Positions 44,633 to 52,853 of a stretch of 64,000 nt of DNA are shown one piece after another. Under the pieces are notes generated by a model that worked only from the letters and a program-made list of their open reading frames with translations, had not been told where the DNA came from and searched no databases. How positions within the stretch are numbered: position 1 is the stretch's first letter; each line of letters opens with the position of its first letter. A program made the position numbers and the translations under genes. The DNA is from Acidobacteriaceae bacterium KBS 89 (GTDB lineage Bacteria > Acidobacteriota > Terriglobia > Terriglobales > Acidobacteriaceae): NCBI GenBank assembly GCA_000381605.1, contig KB906755.1:1-64000 (forward strand). Direction: 5' to 3'.

Positions 44633-44911
44633 ATGATTTTTTCTAAAGATTATGTCGGATACCTGGCGCGCCAGACGGTAAAGCACCTGGTCGCCGAGAA
44701 GATGATCCACACCGAAAAGCCGGTATTGGTCAACGAGCGCGTTGCGACGGCAATGGTTGAGGAGTTGTCGCTGGAAGACCGCATCAACGATGAGGTCCGG
44801 GTGATTCTCGAGGCCTTTCAGGAAGATATGCGGAAGACCGGTGCGAGCTATCCGGAGATGTTCAAGAAGGTGAAGAATGAATTGGCCCGCAAGTATAAGG
44901 CGGTGCTGTGA
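44633..44911 (+). CDS. DUF507 family protein (first copy)
   Basis: A 92-residue helical protein from the ATG at 44633 (AAAGGAAAG upstream). It matches DUF507: FSKDYVGYLARQTVKHLVAEKMI and a C-terminal RKTGASYPEMFKKVKNELARKY. The function of DUF507 is unknown. Its stop overlaps the GTG start of a second DUF507 gene, so the two are translated as a pair. Confidence 0.85.
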   Translation: MIFSKDYVGYLARQTVKHLVAEKMIHTEKPVLVNERVATAMVEELSLEDRINDEVRVILEAFQEDMRKTGASYPEMFKKVKNELARKYKAVL

Positions 44912-45183
44912 GAATTTCGCGCGACAAGCTGAACAAGTTGGCCCATACGGTTGCCGACACCCTTGCTGAGATTCAAGAGGTCGACTTTCTTGAGGATCGC
45001 AATACGATCCGGCAAGAGGCGCGGAGGGCGCTGGAGAAGCTGCTGATGGAGGAGACGAAGATCGACGCGGCGGCGCGGCAGAAGATCGCTTCGCAGCGGA
45101 AGATCATCGTGGAAGGATCGCAGGAGTGGGACATCCTCTACCGCAAGTATTACAACGATGAGGTCAAAAAGCTGGGCCTGTAA
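44908..45183 (+). CDS. DUF507 family protein (second copy)
   Basis: A 91-residue helical protein starting at a GTG that overlaps the previous stop (GTGA). It has the DUF507 features LNKLAHTVADTL, IRQEARRALEKLLMEE and SQEWDILYRKYYNDEVKKLGL. Two neighbouring, diverged copies suggest a heteromeric pair. Function unknown. Confidence 0.87.
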   Translation: MRISRDKLNKLAHTVADTLAEIQEVDFLEDRNTIRQEARRALEKLLMEETKIDAAARQKIASQRKIIVEGSQEWDILYRKYYNDEVKKLGL

Positions 45184-45197
45184 GCGCGGGACGACGG

Positions 45198-45226
45198 TTG
45201 AGTTCGCGGGGTGGGCTTGCTATACT
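45198..45226 (+). promoter_or_regulatory. Promoter of tRNA-Glu(CTC)
   Basis: TTGAGT (45198-45203), an exact 17-bp spacer and TATACT (45221-45226), ending about 45 bp before the mature 5' end of the tRNA. Confidence 0.65.
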
Positions 45227-45271
45227 TTGAGAGTGCGCTGGAGAGATTTGCCTCCTGCGGATGTATGATCT

Positions 45272-45348
45272 GGCGTTATGGTGTAACTGGTTAACACGTC
45301 GCCCTCTCAAGGCGAAGAGTCCGGGTTCGAGCCCCGGTAACGCTACCA
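45272..45348 (+). tRNA. tRNA-Glu (anticodon CTC)
   Basis: A 77-base tRNA with encoded CCA. Acceptor GGCGTTA pairs with TAACGCT; the anticodon loop CTCTCAA has CTC at positions 34-36; the T-arm is GGGTTCGAGCCCC. It is the attachment site of the genomic island that begins inside it. Confidence 0.96.
45300..45348 (+). repeat. attL: 3' part of tRNA-Glu(CTC)
   Basis: The tRNA 3' half from the anticodon stem to CCA is repeated in the same orientation at 55377-55423. The first 16 bases are identical, then 14 of the next 15; the T-arm and acceptor part differ. This marks the left end of the island. Confidence 0.8.
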
Positions 45349-45395
45349 ATCCTTTCAATCAGTTAGACCGTTTTTGGTATTTCGTGCCAATTCGC

Positions 45396-45415
45396 GGTAA
45401 CGCTGTGGTAACGAT
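45396..45415 (+). promoter_or_regulatory. Left arm-type repeat (GGTAACG pair)
   Basis: GGTAACGCTGTGGTAACGAT recurs near the right end at 55231-55250 with one mismatch and in the same orientation. Each copy holds two GGTAACG motifs. Position inside both island ends suggests integrase arm-binding sites. Confidence 0.5.
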
Positions 45416-45430
45416 GGGCCACGAACTAAC

Positions 45431-46499
45431 CTAGTTTTCGAGCAAAATCTGGGGTGCTGCAAAGGCCGAATCGAGCAACTTTACCGCATCCGAGAGGAAT
45501 GCCGGAGAGAGGTGCTGGTAACGCGCTGCCATTCGGAGGTCCTTATGTCCGAGGATTTGGGCGACCGTGTGAATATCCGCTCCGCTCATCCTCATCCAGC
45601 TTGCGGCTGTGTGTCTCAGGTCGTGGAAGCTGAAATCCTCGATCCCTGATGCGCGACAAGCCCCTGCAAATACCTGTGAGACGTAGTCCGGAACCATTTG
45701 GCTCTGGCAGAAAACACGGTCAGTCGGTTTTGCGGTCTCAACTTGCACTGCGCCAATGGCCTGTTGCGCAAGTGAATTCAGATAGACGATTCGCCCCTCT
45801 CCATTCTTGGTTTGCGGGAGCATGATGCGGTTGCAGGTTTGGTCTACATCGAGCCAGCGTAGCCCTAGAATTTCGCCTCGCCTCATACCCGTTGTGACCG
45901 CAAGCATCACTATCGGTCTAACCCACTCCGGGTAACTTCCCAGGACGGTTCGCAACTCCGTCGGCTGGAGATAACGCACCCTACCCGCCGGGACACGCGG
46001 GGGTTTGACCCCATGCGCAGGGTTCACCGGAATCAGTTCCCATTCGACCGCGAGCGCGAGCAGGTGCTTCAGGACGTTCAGCTCTTTGACGATGGACCCC
46101 GGCGACACCGCGCCGCTGCGAAGTGTGATGTATCGCTGTACATCGACCCGGCGCAGATCGGCGAGTTTCGATGGTCCGAAGAATGCCTCGAGATGCGACT
46201 TGATGATGCCTTCGTCCCGCGTGTAAGAGCGCGAGGTCAGACGTGCCTTCTGATGTTTTAAAAATCGCGGCTGAGACGACAGAGAAAGTTTCTGTAGATG
46301 GAGGAGCGTAGCCCATTGTGACAGTCTTTTCTACGCGAGCCTTCTCAGCATTGAGAAGTGTTCGAGCCTGCTGTAGGGTGTGTGCCGTCAGTTTTCGCTG
46401 TCTTCTCTTTCCCCTTGCATCAATCCAAGACGCCCAGAAGCCGGGTCTGTCCTTCCGTGTGTAAATTCCATCCCGATCCCTCGTTCTTCCGCGTGGCAT
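45431..46499 (-). pseudogene. Frameshifted tyrosine recombinase of the tRNA-Glu island
   Basis: The N-terminal frame (from the ATG at 46499: MPRGRTRDRDGIYTRKD and onward) reads well to about residue 78. The homologous reading then continues in another frame (RFLKHQKARLTSRSYTRDEG) through the core-binding domain to the catalytic domain with GMRRGEILGLRW, HDLRH, LGHKD and the Tyr in ARYQHL. The change lies near 46255-46265 and needs a +1 shift, beside the run ATTTTTAAAA. Either the gene is broken or slippage on the run restores it. The stop lies 83 bp from the tRNA, as expected for the element's own integrase. Confidence 0.82.
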
Positions 46500-46543
46500 G
46501 ATTCCTCCTCGTGAATTGCAGCGTCTCCAGGTTCTGGCCGCTG

Positions 46544-47227
46544 CTATTTGACCTTTCCAGTCTTATGCAGGTGATAGAGCTTACGGGCGTACTCGTTGCG
46601 TTTTTCGCGCACAACATCGTTGGTCCGAAATTCAGCCAGTTTGCACTTCTGGCTGCAAAATCGCTGATGGGCAAATTTTTTGAAGTAGAAGATTCCGCAG
46701 CGGCATCCGCTAACCTTGTAAATTAGGCCCGTCTTGATAAGTTCGAGAACGTTAAATAGGGCACCTATTTCTCCCATTTGGCCGCCAGGAATCTCATAAT
46801 GCTTTTTCCATTCCCGTCCGGGGCCCGGTCGTGGAACGGTGCGGCCGTGTAGTGCGACCTTTGAACCGGGGGCAGGTCTCCAACTGACGAAGTACTGCAC
46901 CCTGCCTTTCTGAGCCGAAAGAATCATGATTGATGGGATCACTTTGTAGTAGGCGAGAAGCCGATCCAACTTCCTCGTCGCCGCCTCTACGAGTTTCCGC
47001 CTTGCGGTTGTCAAACGCCGATGAGTGCCATCTCCCAGGGTTGAATTATCCGGTTCAGGTGCCGACTCCTGGTAAAGCGCCATTAGAAAAGCCTCAACAA
47101 TCCCCATGACGCGCGCGCGCCCAACCCTGTCTTCCGTCACATTGAGCCAATTCACGAGCGATTCGGCATCGGTCTGGCCGTGATACTGGCGAGTGTTTTT
47201 TCTGATACGGCTATCGGTCTTAGGCAT
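46544..47227 (-). CDS. Protein with C-terminal CGNR-like zinc finger
   Basis: A 227-residue protein from the ATG at 47227. It is helical at first, with a beta-rich middle (IMILSAQKGRVQYFVSWRPAPGSKVALHGRTV). The zinc finger has Cys at about 175, 177, 191 and 195 (GCRCGIFYFKK then FCSQKC). It ends in a basic helix. The finger spacing (x13, x3) equals that of the protein next to the integrase in the tRNA-Lys element. It lies beside the frameshifted integrase and is divergent from an excisionase-like gene, the same plan as in the other element. Confidence 0.75.
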   Translation of the reverse strand: MPKTDSRIRKNTRQYHGQTDAESLVNWLNVTEDRVGRARVMGIVEAFLMALYQESAPEPDNSTLGDGTHRRLTTARRKLVEAATRKLDRLLAYYKVIPSIMILSAQKGRVQYFVSWRPAPGSKVALHGRTVPRPGPGREWKKHYEIPGGQMGEIGALFNVLELIKTGLIYKVSGCRCGIFYFKKFAHQRFCSQKCKLAEFRTNDVVREKRNEYARKLYHLHKTGKVK

Positions 47228-47303
47228 ACAAAGAAAAGTAATACTCGAATTTGAGCAAGTCAAGGCATTATTTGCTTAGGCGTTTGATACTAAGGAGTTT
47301 GCG

Positions 47304-47531
47304 ATGGAGAGCAAGACGCAACGCAAGATAGAAGCTGAATTATTGGGCATGGCAGATGCGGAAACGATGACAGGACGGAGCCGCTGGAGTTGGCGAAGGG
47401 ACTGTTATTCCGGGGCGGTCACATCCGTAAAAATCGGACGGAGACTCTTTATCCCTGTCTCAGAGGTCCACCGCGTAATTGCTGAGAATACCCGGCCCCG
47501 CCTGAACCCGGAAACTGAAAGCAATTCCTAA
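47304..47531 (+). CDS. Excisionase-like HTH protein
   Basis: A 75-residue protein with the HTH_17 pattern, MADAETMTGRSRWSWRRDCYSGAVTSVKIGRRLFIPVSEVHRVI. The ATG at 47304 follows AAGGAG. It may act as directionality factor of the island. The overlap with a known excisionase is moderate; the layout beside the zinc-finger gene supports it. Confidence 0.75.
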   Translation: MESKTQRKIEAELLGMADAETMTGRSRWSWRRDCYSGAVTSVKIGRRLFIPVSEVHRVIAENTRPRLNPETESNS

Positions 47532-47563
47532 GACAACCGAGCAGTAGGAGCCGAGCCCTAATT

Positions 47564-48049
47564 ATGGGGAAACGCCACCCCAACTACCGCCACGTCAAGG
47601 TTCACCGTAATTACACGGTCGAAGAGGCTGCCAATCTGTTCGGCATCCACAAGAACACCGTCCGCGAATGGCTTAAGAGTGGGCTACCCGTCCTAGACGA
47701 CAAGCGACCGAGGCTAATTCTCGGCCAGGAGCTTGCAGCCTTTCTCCAGGCCCGACGGATCAAGAACAAGCAGACTTGCCAGCCAGGCCAGATGTACTGC
47801 GTACGCTATCGCGCTCCGAAGATGGCTGCCGGTGGCATGGCCGACTACCTTCCCCACACGGAAAAGTTGGGAATGCTCAAAGCGATCTGCCCGGACTGCC
47901 TTTCAATGATGAACCGCCGCGTCAGTGTCGCCAAACTGGAGCAGGTTCGTGGAGAACTTGTCATCACGTTTCCGCAGGGACTGGACCAAGTAAGCAATCG
48001 TCTTCAGCCCACCGTAAACAGTGACTTGGAAAGGGAGATGAACTCATGA
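47564..48049 (+). CDS. HTH protein with degenerate zinc ribbon, paired with a recombinase
   Basis: A 161-residue protein. Residues 15-60 are a MerR-like HTH (YTVEEAANLFGIHKNTVREWLKSGLPV). Residues 70-140 resemble a zinc ribbon: CQPGQMYCVRYRAPKMAAGGM then ICPDCLSMMNRRVS. As I remember relatives, a second Cys stands where Tyr is found in CVRYR, so the ribbon may be damaged. The stop overlaps the start of the recombinase gene (ATGA), so both are made together. Such pairs occur in other mobile units. It may target the recombinase to its site. Confidence 0.75.
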   Translation: MGKRHPNYRHVKVHRNYTVEEAANLFGIHKNTVREWLKSGLPVLDDKRPRLILGQELAAFLQARRIKNKQTCQPGQMYCVRYRAPKMAAGGMADYLPHTEKLGMLKAICPDCLSMMNRRVSVAKLEQVRGELVITFPQGLDQVSNRLQPTVNSDLEREMNS

Positions 48050-49194
48050 GTAAAAACAACCCCAATAACGAACGTATCAAGCGGGACTATTTTGCTTATT
48101 TGGAAGAAGCCAAACGTAACAGCGAGTCCACCGTGGACGCCGTCGCTAAGGCTCTCAATCGGTTCGAGGTCTACACCAGATATCGCGACTTCAAGGCATT
48201 CCACACGGAACAGGCGATTGCCTTCAAGAGGCATCTGGCAGAACAAAACGGCGTTCGTTCAGGGGAGAAGCTGAGTAAAGCCACGCTCTATACCACTTTG
48301 ACGCAACTCAAGCGCTTCTTCCAATGGCTCGCGTGGCAACCGGGCTACAAGTCACGCTTTGACTATTCCGATGCTGAGTATTTCAATCTTTCGGACAAGG
48401 ACACCCGGATAGCTACCGCCCAGCGTGAGCAGCGGGTACCGACTTTGGAGCAAATCAAACACGTTATCCAAACCATGCCGACGAAGACCGAGATCGAGTG
48501 CCGTAATCGTGCTCTGATCGCCTTTACGCTTCTCACAGGAGCTAGAGACAGTGCCATCGCCTCGATGAAGTTGAAGCACATTGACCTAATCGAGAAGTGT
48601 GTCCGCCAAGATGCGCGGGAGGTGAGAACAAAATTCAGTAAAACCTTCACCACGTACTTCTTTCCCGTTGACGAAGAAGTCTTTCGAATTGTCGAGGCAT
48701 GGGTGTCTTATCTCCGTGAGGAGAAGTTGTGGGGCAATGACGACCCGCTCTTCCCCGCGACGCGAATTTCTTTGGGGACGACTCGCCAGTTTCAAGTCTC
48801 AGGTTTGGATCAGGAGCACTGGAACAGCGCCTCGCCGGTTCGCTCGATATTTCGCGACGCATTTGAGGGGGCTGGTCTGCAATATTTCAACCCGCACAGC
48901 TTCCGAAACACGCTTGTCCGGTTAGGCCAGGAGCTCTGTAAATCCCCTGAAGAATTCAAGGCATGGAGTCAAAACCTCGGACATGAAAAAGTTCTGACAA
49001 CCTTCGTCAGTTATGGCGCAGTCGCGCGTGACCGCCAACGGGAGATACTAAGAGCCTTGGCAACTCCGCAACAACCGGTCCAATCAGGTACGAATGAAAT
49101 TGTGGAGGCACTCTTTCAGAAATTGCGCGATTCTGGGTTGGATGCTTTCAATCTTCCGGGCTCCGAGCGAGCCACAGACCAGGCGCCTCGCTGA
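48046..49194 (+). CDS. Tyrosine recombinase (second, intact)
   Basis: A 382-residue recombinase. An N-terminal SAM-like core-binding domain (about 10-115) is followed by a catalytic domain with Arg167 (LLTGARDSAI), His284 and Arg287 (NPHSFRNTL), His313 (LGHEKVLTTF) and Tyr323 (VSYGAVARD). All catalytic positions are filled. It is coupled to the HTH/zinc-ribbon gene, not to the att site, so it may belong to a smaller unit nested in the island. Confidence 0.9.
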   Translation: MSKNNPNNERIKRDYFAYLEEAKRNSESTVDAVAKALNRFEVYTRYRDFKAFHTEQAIAFKRHLAEQNGVRSGEKLSKATLYTTLTQLKRFFQWLAWQPGYKSRFDYSDAEYFNLSDKDTRIATAQREQRVPTLEQIKHVIQTMPTKTEIECRNRALIAFTLLTGARDSAIASMKLKHIDLIEKCVRQDAREVRTKFSKTFTTYFFPVDEEVFRIVEAWVSYLREEKLWGNDDPLFPATRISLGTTRQFQVSGLDQEHWNSASPVRSIFRDAFEGAGLQYFNPHSFRNTLVRLGQELCKSPEEFKAWSQNLGHEKVLTTFVSYGAVARDRQREILRALATPQQPVQSGTNEIVEALFQKLRDSGLDAFNLPGSERATDQAPR

Positions 49195-49352
49195 GGCGTA
49201 AAGGTTAGGTCGTGATTCTGACTGAAGCCAAACTTTAGGACTTCATTAGCGGCCTTAATCGGTAATGAAAGGACACTCTGGAAGCACTCTAGGCGGGCAC
49301 TGGCAGAAGCCATTAGAGGTGGATGAGACATTCATTGGGGAAGCTAGTGCGC

Positions 49353-50126
49353 TCAAGCGAAGAACGGTTTGATCCTCTCACATACTTCCGAGACGGCATC
49401 ACACAATTTCCCAGCGAGAAGCGGGAGATGGATATCTCGGAGCCCACTCTCTTCGAGAACTATCACAGCAGTAAACTTGCCATTCACCTCCACCTTTCCA
49501 TCCTTGACGGGAAAGGGGCCTATCTTTGCCTTGAAATGCGTCGCCTTTGGGAGCGCTTCGGCGAGGACGTAGACTTCCCCATCCCGCTCAATTATGGCAG
49601 CGGGATTGCTTGGAGCAGCACTAGCAGTCAAAACGGCTACACGGACTTTCCTGTGCTTGTGCTCATTAGTGAGGCGACGGAGAGTCGCCAAGTTGGAATT
49701 CACAGGGTCAGTCCTACCCTGGTAAGGCTGCAGACTCTCAATGACTGCCACTGCTTCAAAGGGAATTCCGAAAAGAGCACCCTTACCAATTTTTTCATTA
49801 AAAAGACGATGCTCATCGACGATGGGAAACTCATGAAACACTTTGCTGGGTTCGCCATTGTTGTATCGCCCAAAGAGTTCGGCGACAAGATAGTCAAGAC
49901 AGGAATTGGCGGACTGAATAACATCACCGAAGATATGGGCAATGTGTGTAGGCGGAATACCGCTCAGGGGATCGAACCGGCCCCAAGCCATTGTCTTCGT
50001 TTCGTCATAACTCTCAATGAAGAATCCAGTGTTTTTCGGATCGAGGTAGTCCGTGACTGTCGTATTGAGGATATTGAAATGGTGTTGTGTCCACCTTAGC
50101 TTGTCGGTTACTTCTTGAAAACCCAT
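49353..50126 (-). CDS. Hypothetical protein of the island
   Basis: A 257-residue soluble protein from the ATG at 50126. The first half is helical and includes HIAHIFGDVIQSANSCLDYLVAEL and LATLRRLTNEHKHRKVRVAVL, a pattern I associate with HEPN-like helical proteins; this is only a resemblance. The second half is beta-rich. The opposite strand is open over almost the same span, but that frame reads like a shadow. The function is unknown. Confidence 0.65.
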   Translation of the reverse strand: MGFQEVTDKLRWTQHHFNILNTTVTDYLDPKNTGFFIESYDETKTMAWGRFDPLSGIPPTHIAHIFGDVIQSANSCLDYLVAELFGRYNNGEPSKVFHEFPIVDEHRLFNEKIGKGALFGIPFEAVAVIESLQPYQGRTDPVNSNLATLRRLTNEHKHRKVRVAVLTASAAPSNPAAIIERDGEVYVLAEALPKATHFKAKIGPFPVKDGKVEVNGKFTAVIVLEESGLRDIHLPLLAGKLCDAVSEVCERIKPFFA

Positions 50127-50439
50127 GCGGAATCATAGCAGCGGTACAATTGCCGCCTATGCCTACTTATGAACTTCCCAGAAGTTCGCCTTTGAAACGC
50201 CTTCATTGAAAAGAGGTCTCTGGGAGCTTGAATCCCCACCGCATGAGACAGAGGGCTCGTTCTTCTCCTAAATCGACCCCGTCAAGACCGCCCTTCACAT
50301 GGAACGCGTCGGCGATTTTCTGTTTATCACCCCACGGGCTCGTATCTTCCACACATAAGTCTACCCCTAGTCAAATCTCTTCAACAGACCACTACAACTT
50401 GCGGCTGATTTTCGCCTTTGTTTCGCCTATTCTTTGGAC
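50127..50439. other. Gap holding a short inverted repeat
   Basis: No gene seen. GAACTTC-CCA-GAAGTTC at 50171-50187 is a perfect 7-bp inverted repeat between the divergent genes at 50126 and 50440 and may be an operator. Confidence 0.35.
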
Positions 50440-50652
50440 ATGGGAGAAATGAAACGAGCGATCGCGCATGAGGAAAGACAGGGTCAACTAAGGGACCGGT
50501 TTGCTTCTACGCTCATAATATCCGCTTCCATAATCGCCGCCGTCCGCCTGGTTCGGGACGAGAACATTCGCGAGGCGTCCCCACGTCTCAGATCCGTCAT
50601 TCTCGACTGTGTCGCCCTAGCACGAATGATCCTGAACACTGTTGTGAGGTAA
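50440..50652 (+). CDS. Small hypothetical protein (70 aa)
   Basis: A short frame from the ATG at 50440 (MGEMKRAIAHEERQGQLRDR). It is helical and basic with one moderately hydrophobic segment (FASTLIISASIIAAVRLV). It ends 2 bp before the next small gene, so the two probably form an operon. No family recognised; a toxin-antitoxin or regulatory pair cannot be ruled in or out. Confidence 0.5.
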   Translation: MGEMKRAIAHEERQGQLRDRFASTLIISASIIAAVRLVRDENIREASPRLRSVILDCVALARMILNTVVR

Positions 50653-50654
50653 CT

Positions 50655-50939
50655 ATGCCAACCGTTTATAAACTTATCGCCGCTCCGCACCTTCTACCGG
50701 CAGGAGACTTCCAAGGCCACCTTGAGACGGTGACATTCATTGCCGCGACTGAGAACGAAACCCATAGATGGTGGGCCGTGAATGTCGGGACATTTGAGAA
50801 GGATTTTACGAAGATTGTCTCCCCGGAGCTCGCGGCGAATATCGTGGCACGACTACGGCGGGGCGAGGTCGTCGAATTTCCAAATCGCTACGAATTGTCG
50901 CAAGTGAAGGGAAAGTTCGGCGGCTGTTTTGCAGATTGA
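50655..50939 (+). CDS. Small hypothetical protein (94 aa)
   Basis: A 94-residue soluble protein from the ATG at 50655 with a good ribosome site (GAGGTAA). The beginning is beta-rich (HLETVTFIAATENETHRWWAVNVG), followed by a helix (SPELAANIVARLRRGEVVEF). No family recognised. It converges on the metal operon. Confidence 0.55.
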   Translation: MPTVYKLIAAPHLLPAGDFQGHLETVTFIAATENETHRWWAVNVGTFEKDFTKIVSPELAANIVARLRRGEVVEFPNRYELSQVKGKFGGCFAD

Positions 50940-50965
50940 CCCGCTATGCGTCTCCAGGCAACTTT

Positions 50966-51406
50966 CTATCTATCCGTTCGTTCAAGAATCGGCCCCAGAA
51001 GGTACGCGACGAAGAACCCGCACGACCAGATGATGGCTGATCCCCATAGGATGACTCGACTGACCTTGCTGACCTCTCCGCATGTTGTTGGGTCGTCTGC
51101 ATCGCAGACTTCTCCCTGCCGCAGACGAGGGGCGACCAGATAGGTCATCACAAAGCTCATCGCAATCAGCACGCCCGCGATGCTGAACGTCCAGATCTTG
51201 TGTCTGGAGAGACTGACGAGCCATGGAGCAGCCGACAGCAGCGACGCCACTGTGGTTCCCATCCCGAGAAGGACGAGCACTGAAGGCAGCGCACAGCAGA
51301 TGAGAGTGCTGAACGAACTGAAGAGAGAGAAGTAGTTGAGGAGAGCCGCTCGTTTTGCACGTTGCACTGGAGCGATTGAGTTGGCGGGCATAGTCATTTT
51401 GGTCAT
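50966..51406 (-). CDS. MerT-like mercuric/metal transport protein
   Basis: A 146-residue inner-membrane protein with about four hydrophobic segments. It has the vicinal Cys pair of MerT in the first segment (TLICCALPSVLVLLGMG, Cys37-Cys38) and a second pair in the cytoplasmic loop (GEVCDADDPTTCGE, Cys101 and Cys109), followed by a last hydrophobic part, as in MerT. A further Cys129 lies in the last segment. MerT takes Hg(II) from MerP and moves it inward. It overlaps the MerP-like gene (ATGA) and ends the operon. The metal here is not proven to be mercury. Confidence 0.78.
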   Translation of the reverse strand: MTKMTMPANSIAPVQRAKRAALLNYFSLFSSFSTLICCALPSVLVLLGMGTTVASLLSAAPWLVSLSRHKIWTFSIAGVLIAMSFVMTYLVAPRLRQGEVCDADDPTTCGEVSKVSRVILWGSAIIWSCGFFVAYLLGPILERTDR

Positions 51407-51894
51407 TTGGCCTCCGTCACGGACTTGTAGCGGAGTGTATCTGAAACCTTTCCTTTGCCAGACTGCGGGAGAACACCATCGACTACAACTGTTTTGCCCA
51501 GCAGCCCAGAGACATCGGTTGCGGCTGAGAGAGGCGTCAGGGCGTACCGATCTCTTGTCCCGGTGACATCCAGGAACGGGGTTTGCGATGATCCTGACAA
51601 CTGCCCCCGCACTACTATGGTTGCGTCCTTGTGAGTGAAGCCATTTTTCTCGACGGCTTCGTTAAACTGGCGCATGGCAGCACCGTTTCCGGGCGTGAGC
51701 TTGATGGAGACGAGGCCGGTATTGAGGTCAACGTCTACGGTGTTCACGCCCTGAATGCCTTTCATTGAAACGTGGATAGCGTGGGCGCAGGGAGCGCAGT
51801 CCATTCCGAAGACGGTTAGATTGACCTGCTCGTATTCAGCGTGAGCGGCAAGGGTGGAGAGTGCGAGGAAGCTTGAGGCGAGAATCTTTCTCAT
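51403..51894 (-). CDS. Periplasmic heavy-metal-associated (MerP-like) protein with extra domain
   Basis: A 163-residue protein: signal peptide (about 1-19), then an HMA domain with the metal site GMDCAPC (Cys33 and Cys36) and IQGVNTVDVDLNTGLVSIKL. MerP is about 90 residues; here a further 70-80 residues follow (TIVVRGQLSGSSQTPFLDVTGTRDRYALTPL), which look beta-rich and have no Cys. The start ATG at 51894 has AAAGGA upstream. It hands metal to the MerT-like protein encoded next. Confidence 0.85.
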   Translation of the reverse strand: MRKILASSFLALSTLAAHAEYEQVNLTVFGMDCAPCAHAIHVSMKGIQGVNTVDVDLNTGLVSIKLTPGNGAAMRQFNEAVEKNGFTHKDATIVVRGQLSGSSQTPFLDVTGTRDRYALTPLSAATDVSGLLGKTVVVDGVLPQSGKGKVSDTLRYKSVTEAK

Positions 51895-51905
51895 GGTCAG
51901 TCCTT

Positions 51906-52763
51906 TCAGTGAGAGCTGGAGTGTGAGGAGTATTTGAGATAGCTGAGATTGATCGCGAAGCGTATGCGTTCGCGGCCATAGACGGATTCCGAGACGTCGC
52001 GGAAGAGCGGGCCCTGGACTCCGCCTTCGATTGCGATGTTCTTGAAGATCGCCAACACAGACGGCCCTAACCAGACGGTTGTGGAACTGCTATCGGGCAG
52101 GATCTGACCGTTGCTGACCACGGCGCCGGTATGCTCTCCGGTCAGTTCGACAAAGCCGCGATAGTCCCATTTGTCGTATCCACGGCGAAGGCGCGAGGGG
52201 CGGTAGCCATAGACCGCACTCCAGGAGAGGGTGTCCGGTCGCCTGTCGTTGGATGCCACGGCGAAGCGGGTATAGCCACCACCCACCCACAAGTACTGGC
52301 TGCGCGAGGCCATCCCCGTAGCTAGTGTGGCAGCAATGCCCGGGGCGCGGTGCAAGGTGCCAAGCACTCCTGAATCCGGCTGAGGGCCGGGAACCACCAG
52401 ACCGAGTGAGGCGGTTGATTCAATCCGTTTCCCGACGCTGGTAACGGAGTGGAGAAATCGCCATGATGCTCCGGCAGACCATTCCGTTCCGCTCATGATC
52501 CGGCTTTCGGGTAGATTGCCGCTGCCAAAGGAAGCGGGGAAAAATGCGTTGACGGTGATGTGAGGGGTGACGCCATAGCCGAATCCGGAGCCCGTAGAGA
52601 ACTGTGTCCCCTGAGAGCCGTTACGGCCAAAGATGCCCGTATCGTAGCTGAACTCACGCTGCGAATTTACCGGAGTCGCGTAGCTGAAGACGGGGCCGTG
52701 GTCAGCGGCAAATGCTGTGCCCGTCACAAGGACGGCACAGACCAAAACCATTCGGGATTTCAT
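51906..52763 (-). CDS. Putative outer-membrane barrel protein of the metal operon
   Basis: A 285-residue protein with a signal peptide (about 1-19, ending AFAAD) and a run of amphipathic beta strands (SGFGYGVTPHITVNAFFP, WVGGGYTRFAVAS, VYGYRPSRL), typical of an outer-membrane barrel of about 10-12 strands. The start is the ATG at 52763. No Cys in the mature part. It lies between the Cys-rich protein and the MerP-like protein and may be an entry or exit pore for the metal; this is inference. Confidence 0.7.
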   Translation of the reverse strand: MKSRMVLVCAVLVTGTAFAADHGPVFSYATPVNSQREFSYDTGIFGRNGSQGTQFSTGSGFGYGVTPHITVNAFFPASFGSGNLPESRIMSGTEWSAGASWRFLHSVTSVGKRIESTASLGLVVPGPQPDSGVLGTLHRAPGIAATLATGMASRSQYLWVGGGYTRFAVASNDRRPDTLSWSAVYGYRPSRLRRGYDKWDYRGFVELTGEHTGAVVSNGQILPDSSSTTVWLGPSVLAIFKNIAIEGGVQGPLFRDVSESVYGRERIRFAINLSYLKYSSHSSSH

Positions 52764-52853
52764 GGATGCTCCCTGCCTCAAACCAATTGAGGCGCAAACC
52801 AAATGAGGCACAGGCACACGCGCGGCGTGCAGGTCATTGGACCGTGGAGCAGA

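Noticed and set aside
46255..46265. Programmed -1 frameshift in the island integrase
   Set aside because: The needed shift is +1, and no X-XXY-YYZ heptamer is in phase; mutation or slippage is more likely.
49323..50099. 258-codon plus-strand frame opposite the island hypothetical gene
   Set aside because: The minus-strand frame has an ATG start at the promoter-side end and a more protein-like pattern; still, this choice is less certain than others.
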